Shown here in pieces: positions 1 to 12,900 of a stretch of 64,000 nt of DNA; position 1 is the first letter of the stretch; every line of letters starts with the position of its first letter. A program made the position numbers and the translations under genes. The stretch is from Branchiostoma floridae (lineage: Eukaryota; Chordata; Leptocardii; Amphioxiformes; Branchiostomatidae): positions 20,482,083-20,546,082 of the forward strand of contig NC_049982.1 of the NCBI RefSeq assembly GCF_000003815.2, in the 5' to 3' direction. Below the pieces are notes generated by a model. The model had not been told where the DNA came from and searched no databases. It saw only the letters and a program-made list of their open reading frames with translations.

Positions 1-303
1 TCCAATCACGAAAAGAAACATGACCCCTACACACCTACCAAATCATCAAGATCCATGTTCAACTTCTCGAGTTCCCTAACCATATCCCTAACCCTAGGCT
101 CATATCTCGAGTAGAAAGCACGCGATTTGAAAGAGTTTTCCGGATTACAACTACGTTTCAAAAGACCAATCACGAAAAGAAACATGACCCCTACACACCT
201 ACCAAATCATCAAGATCCATGTTCAACTTCTCGAGTTCCCTAACCATATCCCTAACCCTAGGCTCATATCTCGAGTAGAAAGCACGCGATTTGAAAGAGT
301 TTT
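1..303. repeat. 164-bp tandem repeat, two copies
   Basis: Positions 2-139 and 166-303 look identical over 138 bp at an offset of 164 bp; 140-165 completes the first unit. The array is cut by the window start, so more copies may lie to the left. Each unit holds two XhoI-like CTCGAG motifs and a short run of CCCTAA-like repeats. No coding potential was seen. Confidence 0.9.
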
Positions 304-904
304 ACCTCCTTCCCAATATGTTGTTGGCCTTTGTTTCCGATTTAAAACAACACGCTCATAACATTCTTGTGTCAACTTGACTCATAATAAACCGACCATC
401 GACAAAACCACAACACTACTTTCACTTTTCCATTCCATGCTAGGTCATGCTAAAATCAACATACATATCAATCACATCGTAACGTTAATAACGGGAGGGG
501 TCCAAAGTCCGGTAGGGGTCCAAACTCCGGTAGGATTTTAAAATCATTTTTGCGGAGATATGCATAAGTGTCTGCACATGATAAGTACAACTTGTTATGG
601 ACTAAACCTTGTTGTAAATATCTGAAAAGTCAGAGTATGTGTCCAATTTGGTAATCCCCAACAGATAAACGATTGAAAAAATTGCACAGTGAAACAGATT
701 GTGGGTTTTGTCGTCGATTTCTCTCCACACAAGAAAGATGGCTTGCGTGCGACGTAGGATCTAACATGGTGTTGGATCTAACATTTGCTACCACTGACCT
801 GTAATTTCCACATAACGTTAACGTTACAAAGGAAACAACTGAATTGCTCAAAACTCTCAAAATCCGGCTGCTAGCAGACGACCCACCACATGTGCACATG
901 TTCT
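304..904. other. intergenic / upstream region of the drebrin-like gene
   Basis: No gene is visible here. A short direct repeat of an 18-bp unit (core GGGGTCCAAA, then TCCGGTA) occurs twice around 497-533. TAACGTTA-type palindromes occur near 480 and 815. The transcription start of the downstream gene probably lies in the last 100-200 bp, but no TATA box could be identified. Confidence 0.5.
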
Positions 905-916
905 GGTGACGTCACC
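905..916. promoter_or_regulatory. CRE/ATF-type palindrome just upstream of the drebrin-like start codon
   Basis: A 12-bp perfect palindrome GGTGACGTCACC contains the full CRE core TGACGTCA (907-914), with a further half-site CCACGTCA immediately downstream. It lies about 20 bp before the ATG at 937, so it is in the core promoter or a very short 5' UTR. CREB/ATF binding is established for this motif in animals; its use here is inferred. Confidence 0.5.
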
Positions 917-931
917 ACGTCACACACTCTG

Positions 932-944
932 CCAAGATGGCGGT
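932..944 (+). promoter_or_regulatory. YY1-like motif overlapping the start codon
   Basis: CCAAGATGGCGGT overlaps the initiation codon and matches the AAGATGGCGGC-type YY1 consensus often found just downstream of animal transcription starts. It also provides a good Kozak context (purine at -3 within CAAG, G at +4). A regulatory role is an inference. Confidence 0.4.
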
Positions 945-3900
945 CAACCTGAGGAAGAACGAGAGGGCGATGTTAGCGGCCTGGAAGGACGTCTGTGATG
1001 ACCATTCCGACACAGATTGGTAAGAAAGCGATGTAGGGATACATAGTCTACATAATGTACTGGGGCTGGGGAACGTTTGGTCACCGTAGAGTCTGTGGAA
1101 AGTGTGGAATTTCTCCTTTGCTCTTTGCACTCTGAGCTACGCATTTCCGTCTTTAGTTCGTTCGAGACAACTAAACGGATGAACATAATTCAATCCTAAC
1201 GGTTTACGAAAAGCGTGGTTACATACACTTAGCTATTAAGGGAAATTATTCACGCAATTAACAGGTTAAGTCCATAATTTCCACACAACTTTGCTGGCGT
1301 TGCGATGCTCATGATTAGGATTTTATCAAGTCATTTCCGCACAGTCCATGGCCAACCCTCCGCGATCCATTCATGCCTCCAGTCGTGTAAACTAGCCACC
1401 CGATACGTGTGCACCACCTCTGCAAACAAGTTCGCTTGTACAGCTATTTTCTTGCCAGTTTATCTGGTCAATCATTTCTGTTTAACGTCCATCCTGTTGC
1501 AGAAAACGGCATGTTTTGAAGTTCACATCTATGCGTGTGTATGTAACGTTATGTGTGTATGAGCTCGCACGTCAAACTTCCGTCCTTCATGTTTTGATCT
1601 TTGTTCCGCTCTTCGCCCTTCCCCCTCGGCCTAGCTACCCTGCACAGGCGGACTTGTTTGTCTCTCTGTATGACCCGATTGAAAAGGAACCAGTTCCCAA
1701 ACGCGTGCCACCCCGCGACATGCCAAAGACTGTCGTAATCGTGATAACGCCAGTACCACACAGTAACGTTCCTGGATGATCCAAAAATAGCCCCCCCAAA
1801 AAGCAGCCCCCCTCCTGTCTGTAACATGACCCCTGCGTGTCTGCCAGCTTTACACACACATACTGCAGTTGCTGTTGTTGTCCTGTGCAACTCTGCCAAG
1901 GGTGATGGAAGCGATGTCTGTCACTCACCTGTCCTTCCTTGTCATGCTTTCAAATTACATAAACCTGTCAAATAGTTACAGATAATTCAATTATATGAGC
2001 TGCATTGGTAATAACAAGGAAGTGAATTGCGAGCTATTTTTACAAAGTCCTGTCTCATGCTTGACTTTGATATGACAGGAAAATTCAGATTTTTTGCCAT
2101 CTCCTGCCAACCTATCCAAATTGGAATTGGTACATTCCTAATCCAGCAAAAATGCCTTTGCCATATTTGCACAAAAACAGTAAAGCCCCAGTGGGATGAC
2201 TTGATGAATCCCTTCATAGTACCACAGTGTTCTGCTGAAGGGTGTGGCTCTGGTAAGGCTCCATCTATGTTGTCTGTATGTTTCCTGAATAGAATTGGTT
2301 CAAAGTACTATAATAACATTGGAATCAAGGTTTAATCCATATGTATTTCAAAATTTGGGTCACATATAACTTATAAGCATAAGTGTGTTGACTCCAAAAT
2401 TCCTGGTGTTGTGGATGTTTACTTAGTATATAATTATAACAGTTTGGCAGCTTTACAAACATGCCATTGTGTTGGTAGATATATACATTTACCCACTACT
2501 TACTTCTAAAGATTATTGTGCCATTGATAGACAAATTCGGAACTTTTATTCGGAACAAATTAGGAATGAATTATCATGACAATATCATTCTTTACTCGGG
2601 TGATTTTATAAAGTATTTCTTGCCATTTTTGCAGGGCGCTGTATGGATATGAGGCAAACACAAATGATCTGAAGCTGGTTTCGACTGGAGGTAAGAGATT
2701 CTCTGACAATGACAATGAAGTTTATTGCATATTCATGCCCCATTGGGGCTAAAAGCAGTAAGTTAGATACAAAGATAATAATTCGACAGCTATGCTAATT
2801 AGCTATGCTATTCTTTTATCTATATTTTACATGATTCTTCTTTCTTGTAGATATGTTGTCAAACTTACAGAGTTTATCTATTACATCCTTTATTTGCTGG
2901 TAACATGAGATACTTGAGCAAGTCTTCCTTTGTTAGATGTGCATCACATTTCTGTTTTACTCCTGTAGAATCTGTAGAAATAGACATCAGGGTGATTTTT
3001 ATGATCCAATCAAATAGGCATTTCAATCAGGCAACAGATCTATTTCAGGGCTACTAGTACTAGTATCTACATGTGCATGGTTTGTCTGCATATTTCTACT
3101 ATCCCATGGCATTCCTGTAGACAAGTGACTCAGTGCCTTTGGGATTCCATCAGTAACAGATGGTCTTCTAATTTATTATTCAATATCTCTGCCCAAATTT
3201 GTCTGGACTAACTGGGTGAAACATGAGCTTCCCCTTATGTTTGTGTCCCAGAATGCAGGTTTGAGTCAGACTTTTTGAAAAATTGGAAAAAAATTTAGGA
3301 TTCTGGACAAAATGTTAGAATGATTATAATATTTGAAATATCTAGACATTCTTTACATGTTTTTTTTCTTCCTTCATTTTTTTATAAGAAGAGAAAAGGT
3401 TGCAGAAATTTATTTCACTTGGTTCTGAAACTTATTAAAAGTTAAAAGTAGGCGAGAGGACAGTGTAAAGAATTGAACTGGGAGGAAAACTTGAATCTGA
3501 CTATGTTCAATGCTATAAACATTTCCATCAACTCTGTTGTCACGTTGTGTTTCCAATTCGGAAATCATTATTTTAAGTCTGTGGACCAATAAACTATATT
3601 CTTGACAGTTGTGCACTAAGTGTGACCCCAGTGCTTATCCTCTATCTGGTAATCGTATTTTGCACCCAGCCTGATGACATGTGAGATAGATCGATAGAGA
3701 CTGATGGTGTACTGCTGATAGCAGAGCTGATGTGTGTTAATGACTTTGTCATTGACAGATGGCGGTCTGGAGGAGCTAGTGGATGACTTCAGCAGTGGCA
3801 AGGTCATGTACGCTTTCTGCAGGGTCAACGACCCCAATACCAATCTGCCAAAGAACGTCCTCATTAATTGGGTAAGCACTCAGGAAAATCTAGATGTCAT

Positions 3901-6900
3901 ATTTTATTGCAACATTGAAATATCATAAACTTGTCATGTAGTCGACTTTCTATGTTAACGTCTCAGTATCACAGTCTCAGATAACCTAACACCTCAACAG
4001 TATTAAAAGAATTGAAAACAGGCATAGGTTCATCTCAACAGAAGTATAATGTGGATGCATGATAATGAGATGAAAGCCTGTCATTTAGCATTACGACTGG
4101 TATTTGTCATCAATGTAAATCATGCCAGTCACTGTTGGTCTGGTTGGGTTGGGTTTGAAGTAGTGTCACATGTAAACTGTGCCAGCCTCTGTTTGCTTAT
4201 TCCTGTTGGGTTAAGGATTCTGCATAGATATGAACTTTATCAGTGCCCTGTTTGTGTTCCAGTCTGGGGAAGCTGTTCCCACTTCCAGGAAAGGAGCCTG
4301 TGCCAACCATGTCAGGGATGTGTCCAACTTCTTCCATGTAAGGAGCACTCAAGATTTATCTTCTGACCTCATTACCTTAAAGGTTTCCAATATGTTGACC
4401 AGATTTTTACCCCTGGCCGCTTATTTCAATATATCACTGTTGAGTGAGGACACTTGATGTAGGAGCTTTGCAGGAAAGTTCATCTGAGTTGGTAAAATAC
4501 ATAACAAAGAATTAAGATGTTCTCCAACTCAAACATTTGTACACACAGAAAGTTTTGACCCATTGATGACATCACAATAGTGAACTGTACAGAATGATTC
4601 ACCCAGAAAGCTGAGGAATGTACAGAGTGGTTGGCTTGGAAAGCTGACGAAGACAGAGTGAATCAGTAAAAAATTCTGGTGATTATAAATTGTTGAGTTG
4701 GAGAAGAATTTCATACTTCTTAGAATATAAGAGCTGACTAAAATTTTACTAATTTTTGATGACTACATGGTGGGAATATGGCTACTTACTTTATGCTTTT
4801 TGGAAGCCCCTTAGAGGTGGATACATTTCTGTACAATTAGATTTGTGTAAAATCAGTGGTACTAATAAACCACCTCCCTGCATTCCCCAGGGAGCACATG
4901 TAACTGTGAATGCCCGTGATGAGGATGATGTTGACCCAGAAGCTATCATGGACAAGGTAGCCAAATCTACATCCTCCAAATACCCAGCGTTTGGCAAGGG
5001 CAGCAGTCAGCAGCAGAGGATTGAGAACCAGGGACCTGTGGTGAGTCATGTGTGCAGTTTGTTTGTGTTAAACACTGAGTATGAGGTGTTAACTTTGAAA
5101 ACCAGAAGTCTGAGAACACAGAACAAAAAATGCTACTGAAAAAGCAACCGTTCAAAGAATAAAGTTTGAAGACATTATATCGTTGTAATTGTTCTTACCT
5201 CCAACTTTTGTATGGTGTTCATAACATTCTGAAAGAGGCTCTCACATATGAATTGCATGAACGTGTATGTAGTTATCTTTGAGTCTAGATATCAATGCTT
5301 GTAAATTATTAAGGTTGAGTAATCGTTGCTAATGATAGCATGTGTAACTATTAGACAAGTTGCTATATTCCTTCTGCCCACAGCCCAAGATTGCACCACG
5401 CCCACCCCCCACATCTAACGCAGAGGTACCGCACTTGGAAAATTTCCAGTACCCCCTGCCCCCCAAAATAATCAATAAATCTGTATGCATTCTATCTTGT
5501 GGAAGCAATGAATCAATAGGCATGAGATACAAAAAAAGTAATAAAACTCTGATCATCCAGTTCAAAACTGCATGGAGTATTCTCTCACACCTTAATTATG
5601 TGATGAAAATTGAGATCACAAAGAATACCAGTATTTTCTAAACCTGAAAATTGTTATGGCTATTTCCACAGAGGAAGGACCTGCATGTATGTGTTATTCA
5701 TCAACCTACAGATATACTGAACCTGATTGTTCAGTGGTAACACATGATTTGGAAACCATGATCATAACTTTTCACCCAACTTCTAAATGTTGCCTAATGA
5801 TTTTTGTTTGTTGTTTCTGGATATCAATGAAGTATCATCACCTTCAAAAGATGTCTTAGTAAAGAATGTCAACCAAACAAGATTCAAATCAAAATCATAC
5901 ACCTGCTTTGCTGGTTTTCAAGTCAGTACAAAAGACTGCAGGATTTCTTATGTTCCAAGAGATTTGATGAAAGTGGGAGTGTATCTCTCCGATCATATTA
6001 ACTTATTAACTTAGAGGTATCCAAACAGAAAGTGAAAGAAACATTGACTTTGTTTAGAAAATCTTGATTTAATTTCTTGTCAACTTGCACAGTTGCAGGC
6101 CTCTTAATGAACACAGTACCAGAGCCCCTTTCTCTCAACATGAATAAAGATGCACAAAGACTGTTAAAAAACTTTGGGAGTATGATAATTGACCAAATAC
6201 TCTCTCTCTCTCAAGCAAGGGTTTAGAATCAGTACAGTGTGCATGTAGGCTGACTTGTGTCTTGTCTCTGTGTAGGGTTCTGTGTACAAGAAGACTCAAG
6301 CAGCATCCGAGATCAAAAGTAGTCAGAAGCAGAGGGAAGATTTCTGGGCCCAGCAGGAGGTGAGATGGACTTGTCAGTACTGTAGGGTTCCAGTGCCATA
6401 GTGTTATACTAGTAGTAGGTGTCATTCTAAAAATAGGATAGAACCATCTTCACCTACTACCTACCTTTAGTCAAGACCTGCCCAAGCTAAGGAACCCTGG
6501 TAAAAGTGGAGGACTACATTTTACTGTGGTATCGAGAACTCAACTGACCCCACAGATTTTAAGCCACAGTAGATTTGCTAACTGCAGAGTTTTATCATAG
6601 GCATCTTTGGGTTAAGAAAAGCAGGAGTCAGTGTTTTTTTCATGTTCAAAAGTAAGGAATGACTCAAAATGATAATTGAATATATTATGCTAATCATTAT
6701 TTCAATATTTACACATCAATACTTTGTTCTACACAGCCAAAATATCTGATAGTTTTGTACTGTAAAATGTTGTATCAGAAAGAGGAGAAAGCACGTGTTG
6801 CAGAGGAGAAGAAGCGGGCGACGGCAGAGCGGGCAAAGCGCGAGAAGGAGCGACTGGATCGAGAGAGAAGGGAAGCAGAGGAGAGGGAGAAGAAAGTCAA

Positions 6901-9900
6901 GGAGAAGGACCTCATGACCAGGCAGCAAAAGTAGGTATCAAGGAGAGGAACAACGTGTGACAGAAAAAGGTATATTTCTGTCAGTCAAGAGAAGATTTAC
7001 CCTAACAGTGAAAGAGACATTAAAGATTGGAACTAATAGAAAAAGAAAAAGGCTGTTTGCACTATTATGATTTGTCTCTGCCATGTTAACTTTGTAGAAT
7101 GTTTTTAATGCAAACTACTGGACTACCATTTATCTTCAGAGTTAGAAGTTTAATTGTTTAGATGTTGAGAAGTGGTAATCTTAAAAGATTTCTGTTGAGT
7201 AGTTTATGACTCTTTATTGCATTGTGTTTGCAGGAAAGAAGAAGCTAACGTTGACAAGAGCATGATGCAGAGGGAGAGAGATGTGGAGAAGGCCCGATGG
7301 GTGAGTAATGGCAATGTTTTTTTCTTGGTAGTCATACTGAGCTACTTTCCAATCATGTGCTATTTCATGATGATAAAAGGTTAGGGCGTGGCTGATCACA
7401 ACCCTACCTCCTACAGAAGCTGAGGATGTTGATGATCTGTAACAAACTTTGTTTATTTTCTCAAGGACTTTCATTTCCAAAATTTTACTGCCACAGACAT
7501 TCAACTCTGAACAGTGAAAATGTGAGGTCGAGGTTTTTACAGCTGCAATATGTCTCCACCACAGGAGACCATACAGAAGGAGGAACAGGAGGAGGACAAG
7601 TCCAGAAGGAAGAGGAGCGAGTCTCTTACCAAGGCTGCGGTAAGTCTGAAAACCAGAGGTGTGATTGGACTGGTCTGGACACTTGTCAGGACTTGTCTCT
7701 AAGGCTTCAGAAATTAGTTTGCATATTTTGCTACCTGGATGTCTATCGTTCATTGAAGGACGTTATAAACATTTAATGAGTATCTTTTCACACTACCAAA
7801 AGTATCTGCCAATGATTCAGCAGTCTGCCTGCTATCCTCCTGATGGCAACAGTGACTTGAGTCATAAAATATGAACTGGGCAGGGAGTACCTAACTTATA
7901 TTTTCAACTGGTACAGTTTAGTTTATGTGTTGATGGAACAGCACAGATTAGCTGACTTGTTGATTACCAAAACAGGTAAGCTGTCGTGTTGATTTTCAGT
8001 ACAGCACTGGTGTGAACAGTAAGTGAACGGTACAGGTACATGGTCAGGTATGACCAAGATAAACAAGCTGACAAAATACCCTTCCATTCAAAACAACAAA
8101 GGAAGTGCCTTAAAGTCAGTTTTAGCTGTAACGTTTTTATACAGTCTCTGTTTTGTTGTTTTCATGCCTTTTTATTTATTCCCCTATGTTGTGTGGTGTT
8201 TATGTTGTACTGTCAATGCTATAGCAGGAAGACAGCAGGTTGCATATCACAGAGCCGCTCTCTCCCAGTGACAAGAAAGGGTATGGGAACTGGACTGCCA
8301 AGCCGTGGACGGGGCAGGCGTCCTCCGGGGGGTTCCGTAGCGTCAGCTTCAAGCCCGCCACGCCCCCCTCCAGCCCGGGGCCAGGGGTGTGTTTAATCTA
8401 TCCGTGTGTGTGTGTGCCTGCTGCACTGTCAGGGTTAATGCATGGGTACTGCTCCCATGGCACAAACTTGCTGTGGCCTGCCACCAACACTGACTCTTGG
8501 CCATGAGGCAACAACAGTTCTTGTTTCTATGGCACAAACTTGATATGGCCTACCAACAATACCAACACGACTCCAGGCCAATCTAGGAATCACTTGTAAT
8601 CACAATGGCCATGGTTTACCAACTAATTCAGTCTCTTCCCCATGGCACAATTTTAGTGTAGCTCACCAACAGTACCGGCATGGCCGAATTGGACTTCATC
8701 ATGGCCATGGCTCACCAGCATGTTCTTATTTCCATCGGCCCAAACTTGCTGTGGTTGCCAACAAGACTGCCATGGTTTCTGCATGCCTTCTGGTGTTCAT
8801 AGCAACTGCATGGCTCCAAGAAGTTGAACTTAAACATGTCCATCATTTGTTTTGCATATATCCACCAATTTTTTATACAGAAACTTTCCTTATATAGAAA
8901 CTTTCCTTATATAAAAACTTTTGCACACATTGGAATATTCACAGCCATTCTATGGGATATCAGCAGATTTACCATAGAACATTTAAAATGGCATTAAAGA
9001 ACACCCACAAGGCACCCACTTACACTTCTCACACCATGAAATATTCATTGTTGCACCATGGGATACCCACATGCTGCACTGTCTGACATGATATCCCTTC
9101 AACTTTTACACCTGATTTCAGACAGACACATAAAACTTTGGCTGCACAGTTTCCATCTACTCTTTTCATGTGCATGTTACTGGGATTAATCTTAAACAAA
9201 ACAGACATATACTAAGTTTTTCCATTGATCTTTGATTCATACATTTCATCATCCTTTGAGTGGATCTCATGATTTTTTTTTTTTTGCCCCCACCTTACCC
9301 TAGGTTAACCCCACAGATAAGCCAACACTCTCCTCCTTTAAACCCACCCTTTCCCCATTGGCTGTTCGAAAAGTTAACTCTCCGCAGTCATTTGCATCGG
9401 GGCCAGGGTCGCCGGGCATATGCGTGCCGCCTAACACACCGGTTGGTTGTGGTTTGGTCCATTACACTTGCCGTAACCAGTTGGAATGTTTTCATACATG
9501 CTTGTGTTCAATGCTGTTAAGATTGAAGTAAGAAGTCCACACAATAAGCTTGCACTCTAAGTTCATATCATTAAAGACTTCATTAGATCTAATAAGCTTG
9601 TCATAGCTTGTACTTGGAATGGAGTGTGTAATACATCCATCATGTATAGTTTGAGATGTACTAAGGTACAGTCAGAGTTCTGTAAGTGTGGCTGAGTTCA
9701 AATTTTGGTGCATTTTGGAAGCATGGAGTTATGAAGTACAGTACAGTGCTGAAGGTATTGTATGTCCTGTTATATAGACGAACATTTCATTGTAGTAAGA
9801 CAGGCTGGTTGTTGGTTTATTTCCTGTGTTGGTGTGTGTGACCAGGAGGATTACGGTCAGGAGTACCAGAACACGGTCCAGCAGCTCATGGCCAGCCGTC

Positions 9901-12900
9901 CTCCGCAGACGAAACATGGCAGAACATTTGTACTGACTGGAACCAAGGAGACCAGAACCACAGAGGGAACGCAGGCAGAGCTGCACAGAGTAGTCACCAC
10001 AGAGACTACTCAGAAGCAAACTGTTGAGACCAAACTTGCACGGAACCCGTACATTGACACTACACCGATCGTTCAGTACAATCAGCCTGCTGATGTCTCT
10101 GCTGACCTGAATAATGATGATGATGATGATGTGGAAGACCCAAACTCAATTACTGAGATGGTGAGAAAACAGTCCAGATTCATCCATGGCAAGAAAAAGC
10201 CGACCCTCCTGGCTAAGCAGGTTGGAATGTTTGAGAAACCAGACGAACCAGAGGTGAATCCGTTTAAAGTTCAGTTTGAAGCAGAATCCAGAAGTTTGCG
10301 GCCTCGAATCATGCCAGGAGACGGTGCACCAAAGGCTGGGTTTCAACCAACTTGTGTGGTCTCCAAACCTGTGTGTCACCCGCCCACCCCCTCCCACATC
10401 ACACCTAACAAACCTGCACACAAGCACCCACAAGCAGCACCCACACACATGAAACCACAGCATCCTCTAGCAGCAGCCAGTAAAACTGCACAGCCTCACC
10501 CTGCACAGCCAGCAGTACAGTCCTACTTACCCCGCAGTACACCACACGGTCATACAGGACCCAAAAACACACCCAGCAAAGTGGGCTACAATCCCACATC
10601 ACAGCCAGATGCAACACAAAGCCAGCCTGTTCCCATGGGAACTTATCTACCAAAGAAAACCCCTGCACCCTCCCAGGCCAAGCCTCAACCCACAGGAAGT
10701 CAGGAGGATAGGAAAGTGGATGGTGTGTTTGAGTCTCACCCATACACAGAAGAAGAGGACGACGGGCCCCCACCCAACACTGCCCTGGTTAGTCAACAGG
10801 TGTAACGCATGTGGCTGGTTTGTGGCCAGGTGTCCAATATCAGGTGCTTGGCATGCACCTGATGTGTTGCAATTGTCTGGCATGTGACTGATTAATAAGG
10901 AAGTCATAGGCATGGTGCTGGTGACTTCCCCAATTTATGATAGAATGTGTATGCTTGTCAGGTTGTCATTATATAATCGGTAATTAGGGCTTGTAGTTTT
11001 GAAAGTTAAGATGCTTGTTACAGGTTCCAGAAGATTATTACTGTAAAGGCAATTATGGCATTGATGCATCGTGATCAGTCTTGCTCCTTGGATAAGGCTT
11101 GTTAACTTTGCCCAGCAAGATCTTGTGATGATTGCTGGACAAAGCTACTCAGTTGTCATATGAAGACTTCTCCAAAGTATCAAAAGGCTTGCCTTACTTT
11201 GGGTTAAACATACGTTTAAGATGAACACAAGAAGATACACAGCTTGATAAGTTGGGAATTGGGGGCTTAATGTAAAGATTGGACATGATATATGCCACTT
11301 TTGTTACTTATTTCAGTTCAGTTTCTAACTTTTCAGAAACCTTTTTTTGTGCAATTTTTCCACCTGTCTCTCCACTGGTACCTGTAGGAGGCAGCAGCAC
11401 TGGTTGCACAGAGAGGTGACTTTAACCCGCGGTCCATGTGGCAGCAGCACAACGTCCCCCCTCCCCTCCCCAGCACCCGTCCTACAGGCCCAGGCAGCCC
11501 TGCCAAGAAGGTGGCCCAGTCTGCACTCTTTTGACTGTCCATTTGTCATTGTGTTCTTTCAAACTGAGACCTTGTTGTGTCTTGCTGTTTTATCACATAT
11601 CCTTCATGATTTGCATCTTGTTTTTTTCTCTATTCCTACTTTGTTGAGCTGAATGAATTTGTATTTTTTTCCTATTTTCCTCCTCTGCTGTGTTGTACTT
11701 CATGTGTTTGTGTTTGTTGCTATTTCTGTGCGTCCTTGTGTGTGGCTGTCCTGTGACAGAAGCCTGTAGGGTACCCCCTCCAACCTGTGCCTGACATGAC
11801 CAGCAGTGTAGAGGCCCCTCCCACAGAGGAGAGTCGTGAGCTGCCCACCAACACAGCTTTGGTGTGTAGCCTCATCAATTTGAACCAGAGTGTGTGAACT
11901 GTACTAAAAGCATTGGATACAGAATTTTTAAAACTATTTGCTCATTTACATGTTTTATCTCTTGACCCAAAAGCTCCTAGGCAAATTCACATTTATTGGA
12001 AGCCCAATATAACACTCTTATTGGTACAATGTACATGTAAACCAGTCTGATCAGCCTTAGTACAGTCAGTAAATTTGGTTACATCATACTCTGTCTTGCT
12101 TCCTTGAGCAGCCTTTATCTCAGCTGTAGCCCATAGCAAATTGGGTGCACAACAAGGATGATGCACCCTGACAATAGGCAATTAAGTGCCTTGAAAAAAA
12201 CTACTACTGTATCAGACTTATTCATAGTTTTATTAAGTTGACAATGGTATTATCCACTTAAGTACAGCTGTCTGTATTGTTTTGTGTTCTCTGTTCTGCT
12301 TCTTACCTTTCTCTCTACTTTTTTTCCATGATTTCCCACAGGAGGCCAAACTCCTTGTTTCTCAGCGAGAGAACAACCCTAAAGACATGTGGAAGGACTT
12401 CCACGTCCCTCCCCCTCCCCCCAACATGCCCCTTCCCCCCAGCCCTGTCAAGGTGGGACAGTCCTACTCTGAGGACAGTGTGTTCGCTAAGTGTGGCATC
12501 TGCCTTGTGTATGTAGTTGTGAGAGGATGAGAGTACTGGGTTTGCTTTGTAGTTTCCATCTCACACTAACTTGTAGTTGTGAAAAGATGTTAGCATGAGG
12601 GCAACATGCTTAATGGTACAGTTTAGTCTCAGTGTAATATTGGCATGATGGCTTGGTTCTACAGTGTGATCTCTGTGAACTTTGTAAGCTGTGACACAAG
12701 TTTGGAAACTGTTAGGCTAGTTAAGTCTGTGATGTACATGTAGTGTATGTGGTTACCTGCTTATTCCTGCCTGTCAATTGGAATGCTGGAAACACATTTG
12801 ACTGTTGCGAATGAGCAGTTAATTTTATTCATATGTGCTTCTCTCATCTTCAGTTGACATTGTCTTTATATCTGTACTGGCATACACTTTCAGTCCACTG

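Larger units (their letters stand above)
937..5040 (+). other. DBNL: ADF-H (cofilin-homology) actin-binding head, exons 1-5
   Basis: Five exons encode residues 1-159. Recognisable family segments are TDWALYGYE across junction 1/2, [20 protein letters not shown] and [10 protein letters not shown] in exon 3, [17 protein letters not shown] in exon 4 and [20 protein letters not shown] in exon 5. All correspond closely to vertebrate DBNL. Donors are near consensus (gtaaga, gtaaga, gtaagc, gtaagg, gtgagt). The family ADF-H binds F-actin but does not sever it. Confidence 0.93.

Noticed and set aside
80-112. Telomere-like CCCTAA repeats
   Set aside because: Only two or three imperfect units inside a 164-bp tandem repeat; not a telomere.
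1516-1779. Open frame in intron 1 with a Pro-rich end
   Set aside because: Lies within an intron defined by good splice sites on both sides; no domain recognised.
7214-7753. 179-codon minus-strand open frame
   Set aside because: It lies antisense to drebrin-like exons 8 and 9 and their introns; purine-rich sense codons explain the lack of antisense stops.
10146-10773. Long minus-strand frames opposite exon 12
   Set aside because: Antisense shadows of the 942-bp low-complexity exon; no family features.
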